A DNA stretch of 32,373 bases from Chara braunii. Taxonomy: Eukaryota; Streptophyta; Charophyceae; Charales; Characeae. Under the pieces are notes generated by a model. It had not been told where the DNA came from, did not search any database, and saw only the letters and a program-made list of their open reading frames with translations. Shown here one piece after another: positions 10,340 to 19,530 of this stretch. How positions within the stretch are numbered: position 1 is the stretch's first letter; each line of letters starts with the position of its first letter. Location: the NCBI GenBank assembly GCA_003427395.1, contig BFEA01000010.1, forward strand, positions 1,719 to 34,091, in the 5' to 3' direction. Made by a program: the position numbers and the translations under genes.

Positions 10340-10938
10340 ATGGAGTTTGGAAACGAGAATGACAGCAATGCCATCAACAGGCCTACAGGGGAACAACCGA
10401 CTAGACAGGCTGGAAAAGGAAGTTGTATGTGGGATTTGACCACGATCTGGTTGTAAACAGAGGGGGAAGAAAGCAAGGGCCCAGGGGACCGTCGCCCCTG
10501 AGAGAGGGGGGACCAATAGTTCTCCCATTTGATAGTGACACTAGTAGTGAGGAGAAGGGGAGCCTTGGGAAAAGGCAGAGAATGGAAGAGGAAGAACCCA
10601 AAAAGGTCATAGACCTCAGCAGTGAGGAAGAGGAGGACGAAGTCACAATGCCCACGAGAGAAGTAAGGGGAAGGGATGAGGACCCAGGCGACGAGAAGGA
10701 CAAGTGGATAAGAGAATTTGGGCCGTCTTCCAGTGACTGGTTCGACCAGTGGGCCAGTATCATGAGGTATGAAGGGGCAATGAAAGGAAAGGAGAAACTA
10801 AGCAGAGGAGAGGACATAACGCCAACAACATTTTTCACAGAAGAGGAGCTCCAACAGATGCAAAGGACAAAGAGAAAGATGCAGCAGGAGATCGACAATC
10901 GTGCAAGGGAGGCTCGGCGCAGGGCAACTGGGCAATAA
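10340..10938 (+). pseudogene. ORF3: acidic Ser/Glu-rich protein with SUMO-interacting-like motifs
   Basis: I recognise no enzyme family. A plausible start is ATG 10340 (MEFGNENDSNAINRP), which is out of frame with the main body 10423-10938; a short indel near 10415 would join them. The body begins on a non-ATG codon, so the reading as one gene is inferred. It holds two hydrophobic-then-acidic motifs: IVLPFDSDTSSEE at 10516-10554 and KKVIDLSSEEEEDEV at about 10600-10644. The second matches the SUMO-interacting motif consensus (V/I-I-D-L-S/T followed by Ser and acidic residues). The C-terminus (RTKRKMQQEIDNRAREARRR) is basic and helical, so it could be a nuclear localisation signal or bind nucleic acid. 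It lies 400 bp after integrase on the same strand, where accessory retroelement ORFs are found. Confidence 0.5.
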
Positions 10939-11890
10939 AGGGGTAGTAGACATAACAGGGAATAGTTAAAAAATGGGCAGGGCTGGAACCTGGGCAGGCA
11001 GAACTGCCATTTTGAATCTTGCATTTGAACTTTCTGAGAATGGACTACAATGGGACAACTTTCTGTTTAGAATGACCAAAGACTGGATAACTAGTGCTAC
11101 TTTCCATAAGTAGTTGCTTCTTCAGAAGGACATGTGGGTCGATGAGTTTGGGACTAGGACTATGAAGCACTGGGTTTGAAAGTGAAGGGAAGAAAGGGGA
11201 GGGCCTAGATGAGACAATTCTGTAATGTTGCTTTCGCATTCAAAATTGTCTTTTCTTTTCGAAAAAACCGCGACGGAACTGCTCTTTGAACTGGGAAAGT
11301 AAAACAGGGACTAGGTAGCCAGTGCTACTTTCCATTACTACTTGCTCCTTTGGGAATACGGGGATCCTTGATGGTGAGAGATGAACTGGGAATGATTGAC
11401 TTGTTTTGGGAAAAGGGCGAGAGTGTGTGAATTGTTGAGATTGAAGGACGTCTATGGCAAAGAGTTTCCTTTTGAATGTGCACCCCTGGTCGAATGAGTC
11501 ATGGTACGAGTTCTTGAGAGAGGTTAGGTGACCTATGTGTAAAGAGGCATGAGGAATCCTCTTCCCAAGGAGCCTAATCCAACCAGTCCCAGATAATTCA
11601 AGAGCAACAAGAGGCATGAGAGGACAGAGAGAGGGAGAAAATAGTGATGACACACACCCCCTTCGCTATGGTTGAACGACCAGGTGGGCTAGTGCTGCTT
11701 GGGGTTGCGAGCCTCAATTCGATCACTAGACGCTAGGTCAGGTGTATGTATGGACATGAGAATGATGATTGGCACAAGACAAAAGGCAAAGGCATGCGTA
11801 AAACCCAAGAGATGGCCACCTTTTAACCTTCGAAACAGAGATAGGATCCGTGTCCTCGAGGCCCACCCCCTCAGGCGCTAACAAATGAAT
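10939..11890. other. gene-free region with one imperfect duplication
   Basis: Stops are frequent in all frames. A roughly 45-bp imperfect direct repeat is present: CTAGTGCTACTTTCCATAAG near 11090 and GCCAGTGCTACTTTCCATTA near 11314, both followed by (T)AGTTGCTTCTTC- or TACTTGCTCCTT-like sequence. Nothing else was recognised. Confidence 0.5.
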
Positions 11891-12042
11891 TGGATAAGGA
11901 TGGCCCTAACCAAGCTGTCCGATGGAAATGGATAAGGATGGCCCTAACCAGGCAGTCCGATTGAAATGGATAAGGATGGCCCTAACCAGGTCATCCGAAG
12001 GAAATGGATAAGAACGACCCTAACCAGGTTGTTCGGAATGGC
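11891..12042. repeat. 38-bp tandem repeat, 4 copies
   Basis: Units start at 11891, 11929, 11967 and 12005, each beginning TGGATAAGGATGGCCCTAAC (TGGATAAGAACGACCCTAAC in the last). They differ mainly in the last third of the unit. Confidence 0.93.
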
Positions 12043-12113
12043 CCCTGACATTCTTTGGAATTGGCACTGGGGTCCCCTTGCACGATTGTTTGAGACTGAT
12101 GAGATTGAGAAGA

Positions 12114-12335
12114 GCTGAGCTTTGGAAAGGATATTGGACTCAGCTTTGGAAAAGATAATTGGACTCAGCTTTGAAAAAGATACTGGACTCAGCCTTGGAA
12201 GAAATACTGGATTGAGCTTTGGAATTGGATTGAGCCTTGGAATTGGGCTGAGCTTTGGAATTGGATTGAGTCTTGGAATGGGCGTGAGCATTGGACTTGG
12301 ATTAGGCATTGGAATTGGAATGAGCACTGGAAATT
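12114..12335. repeat. degenerate minisatellite, 24-bp then 18-bp units
   Basis: The first part repeats GGACTCAGCTTTGGAAAAGA-like units about every 24 bp. From about 12210 it changes to 18-bp units of the GGATTGAGCTTTGGAATT type, built on a 6-nt quasi-period. The open frame through it on the + strand (Gly/Leu/Ser/Ile repeats) is a by-product of the multiple-of-three period, not a gene. Confidence 0.85.
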
Positions 12336-12342
12336 GCGTTAC

Positions 12343-13300
12343 ATAAACAGGGGACCCTAGGCAACTTGAAATGGACATGGAAATAGCATTGAAATGGATT
12401 TATCTTTTCTTCTAGTCCTCGACCTTAGCAAGAGGGGGATATCGGTGCTTGCACCGCGACCCCAGTACCTTTATCCCTTAAAGGGAAAAAGTCTCAGCGC
12501 GACCTGTTCCTCTTACAAAGGGATGAGGGTTAAAGGACCAAGGCACCTACCAGTTGGATCGGTGCGGGACGTCCGGAACTGACCCCGACAATGAGCTCTA
12601 GTCGGGGAGTTCAAATTGCGCCTCGTGATGAGATCCTAAACGTCAAAGGGTAAAAGAACCAAATGGGCGAGAGAGCCATTCTTATTCTAGTCTATTTTGC
12701 TACTCTCCAACCACACGCCATACCATAGAGGGGTGGCATGGCCGTTTGGGTCGGACCTCGGCTGCCCGCACTAAGTTGGGAAACACTGTCCAAGGAGAGA
12801 GGTTGGCGAGGTACCGGGTGGAGGTTGCCACCACCACAGGGCATTGACGCTGCCCTGCCGGAACATTACAACCGTTTCGGGACTAATTGCGAGGTCTTCG
12901 TAACTGCACTCACGGACTAATAGAGAGCCCCAACTCTCTTGCAAGGAAGAGGCCGGATCCAGAAAACTACCACTCGGGAGGAACGGTTCGCGAGGAAAGC
13001 TCTTACGGCTAGACGAGGCCCTGGGAGGTTTGGACTGGACCTACCTGCCAAATATGAGGAGGAACCTCAGTATTGGTGCTCACCACGTAATAGAAAAAGG
13101 TCGGATCGAGTAGGAGGATGAGGCGCCACCCGCTGGGGAGGAACTGATCACTCTTCCTTTTGTGAAGCGGATGGGCTTGTGTCCTTGACTGCGGTCAGCG
13201 GGCCAAAGGTCTGCGTACCTCCGAGTGAGAACCAATCGCACGATGGGGACATCGCGTTTCGAGTGGGGGGAAGGTGTGCCATCTACCAATGAAAACGCAT
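12343..13300. other. gene-free region
   Basis: Mixed composition with several 60-aa open stretches that have no family features. I see no RNA gene, no LTR boundary and no clear repeat in it. Confidence 0.4.
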
Positions 13301-13306
13301 GCAAAA

Positions 13307-13800
13307 GACTTGTGTAATTAACTTTGCGTGGGCCTGAGAAAAGGGGGTCTGGCAAGATGCCCAGAACAGGAAAGAATTGTGTAATTGGCTTTGCGTGGGC
13401 CTGGGAAAAGGGGCCTGGCTAGATGCCGAGAAGGGAAAAAGACTTGTGTGATTGATTTGGCATGAGCTTGAAAATGGGTCGGGCAAGACGTCCGGAAAAT
13501 AAAAGACTTGTATGGACTTTGCATGGAGCTGAGAAAAAAGACTGGTAGGCTGGGAAACGGATGAGTAATTGGCTTGCATGGGCTTGAAAAGAAGGCCTGA
13601 CAAGGTGTCTAAAAAAGAGATGTACGAGGGATGAATTGAGCATTGCACATGGAAAGTCAATTAAGTAAAGGGCAAGAAAGGACAAAGGGTGATATGCATG
13701 CAGAATTGGCAGGACCTGAGAAAGACCGAGTAAAATGACCCGGGAGAAATGTATGTGGATTTGGCAAAGCCTGAGCTTCGAGGAAGGATGAAGGGAAAAC
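13307..13800. repeat. degenerate tandem repeat of about 65 bp, five or more copies
   Basis: Units start near 13307, 13374, 13440 and 13505, then near 13560, with the core GACTTGTGTAATTGGCTTTG followed by CGTGGGCCTGAGAAAAGGG. More degraded units (TGCATGCAGAATTGGCAGGA, TGTATGTGGATTTGGCAAAG) continue to about 13800, directly up to the methyltransferase fragment. The minus-strand open frames here are shadows of the repeat. Confidence 0.8.
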
Positions 13801-13826
13801 ATGGATTGCACGGGCCGAAAAGTAGA

Positions 13827-14325
13827 TTATTTTTTTATATAAAGGAGACAAAACCAGAATGGTTTCTGCTCTAGAGTGTTTTCTCAAGGAAATGGGAAGA
13901 TAGATTTGAGATTACGAAGCACTTAGGGGGAGTTCTGCCTGTGTTCATTGATTCGAAGTGGTTATCACCACAACAAAGGCGTCGGTTGTACTGAATGAAC
14001 ATACCCCTTCCGAAGCAAATACCTGACATTGAGTCATATCCGAAAACTTGCCTACAATTTGTTATCAACAATGCCAAGGCATATAATGAGAAAACCGATT
14101 GTGTTATGACAACAAATTGTCATCCTGGGAATAAAGCCAGCATGCCAGTAGTCAAGTGCATGAAGCGAGGAGAGCCTCGTCTGCTTCATGCTACTGAAGT
14201 TAAAAAAAATTATGGGCTACCCTGCTGGGTATACAAACTTAACTAAAGAGGAAGTTTGTGTCTCGATTGAGGGAAAGATAAAGAGGCAGAGCTATGATGG
14301 AAATGAGCAACCTCGCCTAAGTTGA
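13827..14325 (+). pseudogene. DNMT3-like cytosine-5 DNA methyltransferase, C-terminal fragment
   Basis: DNMT3-type enzymes place new 5-methylcytosine on DNA. Frame 0 starts near 13824 (RLFFYIKETKPEWFLL), which matches the segment before motif VI; the TAG at 13872 sits where the motif VI Glu of ENV would be (here followed by SV). Next come the ITKHLGG stretch and VFIDSKWLSPQQRRRLY, resembling the (N)PVxIDAKxVSxxxRxRYFWGNLP block of DNMT3. A TGA at 13992 stands where Trp is expected before MNIPLP. Then VMTTNC, a PV pair and ATEVKKNYG correspond to the ITT...PVF and TEMERVFGFP target-recognition and motif IX region. At the A8 run 14202-14209 the frame shifts by one; the new frame reads IMGYPAGYTNLTKEE, a closer fit, and ends at TGA 14323. 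Motifs I and IV with the catalytic Cys are absent. Alternatives are a DRM-type enzyme, or a part of a retroelement that carries a methyltransferase. Family assignment is from memory of motif order. Confidence 0.72.
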
Positions 14326-14947
14326 AGGGAGGAAAAAGACGCCCAAAGAAGAAACTTAGACTCCACCATACCCTCCTCCGCCCCAAGGGCGGAAACCCAA
14401 AAGAAATCCTTGAGAAAAGGAATGGGAAAGGACAAAAAGAACCCTGGCAAGCTAACTACCCGTCTCACCCCACCCCCTCTTCCCTCTGCCCACATCTCCA
14501 AACCCCTACTAACTATGGATTGGTGCGCGATGAGGACATCGCGAATGAGTGGGGGAAATGTGTCCGGACAGGTGAGTCCCGAATGACTTCCCGTCACTCA
14601 AGAGATTGTATATGGCCAGTTTGTGCACGACAGAGAAAACCGGAGGCCAAAAGGAGGGAAGGATCGGAGGCATAGGCACAGGCACTAGGAACCTAGAGGC
14701 TGCCCAGAGTCGTTGGGACCATTGAACCGAGAAGTAACCGGAGGAACAAGAGGCGGCAGAGGATCGCAAGAGAATGGCAAAAGCGACCCTTCCCCCGAGA
14801 AGAAGAAGGACCGCCAAAAGAAGTACCATCATGGGGCGCACGCCGCAAGGGAAAGAGGGAGGGAGAAGAGATAGTAACGTGCCGGCGAGAGAAAATGTAG
14901 TCGCGTCGAGAGGGTTGCTGGCACGCAACGTCGAGGAGACCAAGGGA
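14326..14947. other. gene-free purine-rich region
   Basis: The + strand is strongly A/G-rich (for example GGGAAAGAGGGAGGGAGAAG near 14850). The open frames are composition artefacts. A roughly 45-bp stretch near 14520-14566 (GGACATCGCG, then GAGTGGGGGAAATGTGTCC) resembles 13236-13283, so these two may flank the satellite plus methyltransferase block. Confidence 0.4.
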
Positions 14948-15085
14948 CCACACGGGACTAGACAAAAATGTGGTGTCGATGGGACAAAATGTCGGGGATC
15001 ACGTGGGACTAGGTAAAAATGTGATACCGGTGGGACAAAGTGTCGGGAACCGCACGGGACTGGGACTAGTGTCGGGGACTAGCGC
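14948..15085. repeat. 51-bp tandem repeat, about 2.6 copies
   Basis: Units begin CACGGGACTAGACAAAAATG, CACGTGGGACTAGGTAAAAA and GCACGGGACTGGGACTAGTG. Each contains a GTGGGACAAA(A/G)TGTCGGG-like core. Confidence 0.8.
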
Positions 15086-15188
15086 CAAGGACTGGTGCGG
15101 GACAAGTGGCAGGGACTGTGACGTTCCAAGGAAAACCTGCGGCACGACATGTGGTGCAAAGAAAAAAAAAAAAAAAAGCAAGTTGCAT

Positions 15189-15249
15189 CGTCAAGATCGG
15201 AGATCTTGACGGCCAAAAATATTAGTACCACTAGTGCAAACACTAGTGG
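15189..15249. repeat. hairpin pair, copy 1
   Basis: Hairpin 1 is CGTCAAGATC-GGA-GATCTTGACG, ten perfect pairs. Hairpin 2 is CCACTAGTG-CAAA-CACTAGTGG, nine perfect pairs with a four-base loop, 17 nt downstream. The same ordered pair recurs at 16851-16914 with pairing-compatible substitutions. It could be an RNA structure of the element or DNA dyad sites. Confidence 0.75.
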
Positions 15250-15541
15250 GAGCAAGAGGGAAGGCCAAAAGAAAAATAAAAAGTAAAGAAAACGAGTGCT
15301 AGAGGCATGGGAGCAATCCGAAAAATCTCGGATTGACCTCCCCCAAGAAAATGGAGCCCGTAGGAGCTCCATGAGAAAATTTGGCTCCCCGGAGAAAATC
15401 GGTGCACAGGGGCCTACCGGCTGGGAGAGGGAGAGGCTAACGGTGGCTCCCAAGGGCAAGGAAGGGCCACAATTGCAATCTGAAAAATAACGGACTGACC
15501 CTTGGGCATAGGAAGGGCCAAAACTAAGAGGAAGAGGCTAG

Positions 15542-15706
15542 AAAAGAGCCTTAATGGCTAGTTGACACTTGGCATGCAAAAAGAAAAAGAAAAGAAAAAG
15601 AAAATGGGAGGTGAGAGAGGATGAGTGAGGTGACCGTACGTTGGGACTGCAGCAAGTAAAGACTGACAAGTCCCAACTGTCCACAAGTGGAGGAAAAGAA
15701 AGAAAG

Positions 15707-15788
<82 letters not shown>

Positions 15789-15930
15789 CTTAACGGCTAA
15801 ATGACACTTGGCATGCTAAAAGAAAAAGCAAAGAAAAGAAAAAATGGGAGAGAGGGTGAGTGAGTTGGCTGTCAATTGGGACTGCAGCAAGTAGGGACTA
15901 ACGAGTCCCAACTGTCCACAAGTGGAGGAG

Positions 15931-15965
<35 letters not shown>

Positions 15966-15966
15966 A
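15542..15966. repeat. 239-bp tandem duplication with A-rich tails
   Basis: Copy a (15542-15706) and copy b (15781-15966) both contain GACACTTGGCATGC, an AAAAG-rich stretch, then GGACTGCAGCAAGTA and GTCCCAACTGTCCACAAGTG, and both end in A-rich DNA. A third, diverged copy lies near 17196-17395 (GCAGTAGGGACTGCCAGGTC). The A-run between copies a and b is described separately. Confidence 0.85.
15707..15784 (+). repeat. uninterrupted 78-nt A run
   Basis: Every base from 15707 to 15784 is A. It joins the two 239-bp repeat copies. Replication slippage of the A-rich repeat tail explains it most simply. A retroposed poly(A) tail is possible, but no poly(A) signal or target-site duplication was found next to it. 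Confidence 0.9.
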
Positions 15967-16128
15967 GGGGAAAGTCAAAAGGGCACTAACAGACGAAAAC
16001 GGCCACCTAGGGATGGCATTTTGGACCAGATTCATTTGGGCATATAGCGGTTACAAAGGACTTTGATTTTCTTTGATTTATGCAGAGAAAATCAAAGAAA
16101 ATCAAGGCCCCTTGCAACCAAAAAATAA

Positions 16129-16410
16129 CGGATTGCATGGAGGAGACCAAACACATGTTTTAGGTGCACCGGGAGCCAAAATGGCAACCGGATGCACTTG
16201 GGAGTTGGCCGTTTTATTTTCTTTCAGTTGGAGGTTAGTTGTGGGGCACCAGGATAACGAAAACAGCCCCTGCTGCAGTCTGAGTTACAACGGACTGCAT
16301 AGGGAGGGGCGAACACAAGTCCTTGGGGCGCCGGAAGCCAAAATTAAGCCCGCATGCCTTGGGATAATTAACGCTTTATTTTCCTTGGGCATGGGGCATG
16401 ACGTGGGGTT
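16129..16410. repeat. 162-bp tandem duplication
   Basis: The copy from 16129 (CGGATTGCATGGAGGAGACC) and the copy from 16291 (CGGACTGCATAGGGAGGGGC) share a GCACCGGGAGCCAAAAT-like core, a GGATGCACTTGGGA-like stretch and a TTTTATTTTC block in the same order. The copies are clearly diverged, so the duplication is old. Confidence 0.75.
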
Positions 16411-16850
16411 GTGGGGCTAGTAAATTGGTTGTGGCTGCGGTCCGAGGGATAAAGATGCATAGGGATGCCTAGGCCAAGGGGAAATGAGCCACGACACGCC
16501 CAAAGGATCAGAAAACGGTGTCATAGGCCTAGGGGAGTGTGGCAGTAAAAACGGCAACGGCACGGCAAGGGTCCCGCGGCCAAAAAATTGTCGACGGCAC
16601 TTGGGGCACATGGGAACAATGAAATGGGACTACCGGGGACATGGGAAGTCCCAAATAAAAATGGGGCATCAACCGGGATGACGCCGGGCGCCAAAGGGAC
16701 CAAATAAAAAATTGTCGAAAATTGAGCATTGTCGACGGCACCGCCGACGGAACGAAAAAATGGAACTAGCGTGGGGAAATGGCGGGGACTTGAGGTGTCC
16801 CAAGGGCAAACCATTAGCCAAGGTAGGGAGTGGCCGTGCAAAACAAACGG

Positions 16851-16914
16851 CACCGCCGAGATCGAAGATCTCGACGGTGGAAAATATGAACACCACTAGT
16901 GCAAGCGCTGGTGG
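16851..16914. repeat. hairpin pair, copy 2
   Basis: Hairpin 1 is CACCGCCGAGATC-GAA-GATCTCGACGGTG, 12 pairs with one C-A mismatch. Hairpin 2 is CCACTAGTG-CAAG-CGCTGGTGG, fully paired if T-G wobbles are allowed. Relative to 15189-15249, an A-T pair of hairpin 1 has become G-C on both arms. Confidence 0.75.
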
Positions 16915-18122
16915 AACCCAAACGAGTGAAACGAAAGGGAAAACGAAGAAAAATAAAATAAGGGGAGGGTTGCCCAGCAGTCCGGGGTATTTCGGACAAG
17001 CTAGGCATAAGAAAACAAGAGCCCAAAAGGCTCCAAGCAGGAAATAGGCTGGCCGTGAAAAATCGGAGCCAAAAGGAATCAAAATGGAGGCTAACGGGAG
17101 TGAAATGGGCTCCCTTGGGGCATGGGGATGCCAATTTGGTGGGCCGGGGTGTAACGGCCAACAACCGGCAATGAACCTGCCCACAATCAAGGTTCTAAGG
17201 CCTAGAAAGAGAGTGCACAGCAATTTGACACATGTCACAGTAGAAATAAAAGAAAAAGAAAAGAAAAAGGAAAGAAAAAGGAGGGAGAATGAGACAAAAT
17301 AGGAGAAATGGGTGGAGGAGGATGTGTCGGCCCATTGGGATTGCTGCAGTAGGGACTGCCAGGTCCCAATGATGACCTCACTCCTCCTAAATCCAAGGAG
17401 AGTAGGCCGGAATGCTAAGATATGGCCCTTGGGGCCATATCTCAACAAAATCTGAATTAAAAAGACAAAAATAAAAATAAAAAGCAAAAGGGGGAAATCC
17501 GATTTTCTTTTGAGCCATGGATCTGAGATCAGATCTCATGGTGGAGAGAAAACAGTCGTTTTTAGTGGGCCAGCCAAAACGGCTAGCTCTGGAATGAGGT
17601 GGCAGCCCAAAATGGAAAGAAACGAAAAGAAGAAAAAGACGAAACTGTGCATTTGGCCCAAAAAGAGAGCCAGATGCACCAAAAATTGAAAAATTGAGCC
17701 TATAGGCTCAAATTTGATGCAAGGACCACCATGGGGTAGCTCGGAATATTGGTGGCCTTGGATTTCAGCCTGATCCAAGGCTGAAAATGTGCCGTCACTT
17801 GGAAAATGGTCCGGCCTACCCAAGGGAAGCCGAAACTTGAAAAAATCGAGAAAAGGGCCCTTTAGGCCTTAATCTCCCAAGTGGGGTACCCCTTAGGCCT
17901 TGGATTCAAGGGGGCAGCATTTTCCAAGGGGTAGGAGGATGGAAAAAGGCCCAAGGGGCAGGCCGAGTTGGTACCAACCACTCGGACTGCATGTACCTGG
18001 CCAAAAACAGGCCCAGGTACCTCCGAAGAGGCCTAGTGGTGAAATTTGGCCAAGGGGGTACCTCGGTTCACCATGGGGCACTTGGAGAGGCCCATGGGGA
18101 GGCCGAACTGCTGTTCCCAGCC
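16915..18122. other. gene-free region upstream of the TATA box
   Basis: Purine-rich on the + strand, with a diverged copy of the 239-bp repeat near 17196-17395 and a palindrome GATCTGAGATCAGATC near 17520. No coding family was recognised. It may be the U3 part of a long LTR, but no left boundary is visible. Confidence 0.4.
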
Positions 18123-18130
18123 TATATAAG
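18123..18130 (+). promoter_or_regulatory. TATA box candidate of an LTR promoter
   Basis: TATATAAG stands in a GC-rich context, followed about 30 bp later by a CA-rich stretch (CCGCCACACACACATTTGC) that could hold the start site. It lies about 780 bp before the second LTR-like block on the same strand, so it would fit the U3 promoter of a long LTR ending near 19490-19530. This is inference from position and motif. Confidence 0.5.
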
Positions 18131-18900
18131 TTGGGGATTCAGTCCGCCACACACACATTTGCATGAGGAGTGCCCATGCCAAATGAGCCCGTGAGAGCTC
18201 TAGAGGCATTCAGAGAATAGTGAGGGGAACCCCTACCAGTTTGAGAGTGTGGAGGAGGCTGTGAGCTAATGAGGAGGGACTCAACAGGCTAGTGGTAGTG
18301 AGGAGGGTGATCCGCCATAGCTCCCAGGCTAGTGGAGAAGGAGGCAAGGCTAAGAGGGGTCCCATTAGCCCTCCTAGAGGGAAGGACTCCCTAACCTTAG
18401 TGGTAGGAGCCCGTGACAACTTTGAGGAGGAGAGTGAGGAAGGAGAAAGGCTTGAAGGAGAAGGAAGCCATAGCCAAGAAGAAGGAAGCTTCGTTGAGAG
18501 TTGAAGACATCCAAGGGGGGAACGAACAGTAAAAGAACTTGGTCCTCACTTTGTGGAAAGCGAGGGCAAGGGGAGGGTTGTCGGTCCCTTGTGCCGCCAA
18601 GAAGGAAAGGTACCGGACCTTTGTGAGCATCTGGGAAAGCGGAAAAAGAGTGAAGGCTTGAGACCAGGTCAGTTTCACTCAACCATTTTCCCCGACTGCA
18701 TGACTAAGGAAGAGGCATGGTTTGCTTAAGGAAAGGGGAAGAAAACCAAGAGGGTCATGGGAAGAGAAAAGAACTTAGGCTTGTGGGAGGGGCGATGTGT
18801 TGACCTCAATGGGGATTGTACTTGGCTTTTGTTTCATGTGGTCTTGCGCAGGTGAGTAGCTTAGGATGGATTGAGCGGTACTCGATCCACGGAACGCGGG
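18131..18900. other. gene-free region between TATA box and LTR-like copy 2
   Basis: The stretch has internal GAGGAGGG and AGGCTAGTGG repeats near 18245-18335 and no coding family. If the TATA box is used this would be transcribed 5' leader (R/U5). No counterpart exists at the left end of the window, where the minisatellite sits instead. Confidence 0.4.
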
Positions 18901-19530
18901 CAAGAATGGGAAAATCGACTAGGGGTGGACATGGGCCTAGCGTAAACTATGGATGCGGGTGGGACTTGAGGATCGTGTGCTTCGGAAAAGGGGCATGGGT
19001 TGTGTGATGGATGAGTATCTAGATTCTTTGTGTGCAATATGAAAGCCTAAAAAGACTAAGGGCAGCGATGGATATGCGAGTAGGAGGATTGTCAAGCAAA
19101 ACAAAATTATAGGGACTAGGGGCTTGGACGGCGCGGACGCACCCCAATGATGCCATAGAAATGACCACGCCTAGTGAAAAGATGTGTGGCCCAATGAATG
19201 ACGCTGGGCCTACACACGAAAGAAGACGAACTCTCAATAAACTCCCTGGACTGCCTGCGAATTGGAAGGAGCAATTGCCTGGCCACACTTAAATGAATCG
19301 AGAAAACGCCACAAGTGAACAAAGAGCTACCATCTAACGCGAGAGCGGAGCTACATTCCCCAATGTAAAACCCTCTCGCAAAAGGCCCATCCCCATCCAT
19401 CTCATAGCACTAGGTGGGGGTGCCCCTGCGACGAACGACCCGCGCTCTGAGCGTGAGCGTGGGCGGGTCAAGCCAAATGGGACCTGCAGTGGGGTCGACT
19501 TAGGCTCGAAAGTCCTTCAGGGTACGGCCC
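18901..19530 (+). repeat. LTR-like direct repeat, copy 2
   Basis: This is the direct-orientation partner of 305-936. AATAAA at 19236-19241 is shared with copy 1. The block ends at GGTACGGCCC, and the next base already lies in the gag frame of element 2, so the junction cuts into that gene. It may be the 3' LTR of element 1 inserted into element 2, or the 5' LTR/leader of a related element fused to a truncated gag. The usual CA end at 19487-19488 followed by TGGGGTCGACTTAGG favours the second reading, because the homology then runs past the LTR into the primer site. Confidence 0.7.

Noticed and set aside
12122-12346. Gly/Leu/Ser-repeat open frame on + strand
   Set aside because: It arises from an 18/24-bp minisatellite whose period is a multiple of three. 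No start context or domain.
12590-12640. tRNA-derived SINE B-box (GGAGTTCAAATTGCG)
   Set aside because: There is no matching A-box at the right distance and no A tail. One degenerate 11-mer is not enough.
13836-13843. TATATAAA as a promoter
   Set aside because: It lies inside the methyltransferase reading frame (coding F-Y-I-K in the RLFFYIK stretch), so a coding explanation is better. No start site or LTR boundary follows.
13283-13887. Several overlapping minus-strand open frames
   Set aside because: They are shadows of the 65-bp repeat and of the methyltransferase fragment. No family features.
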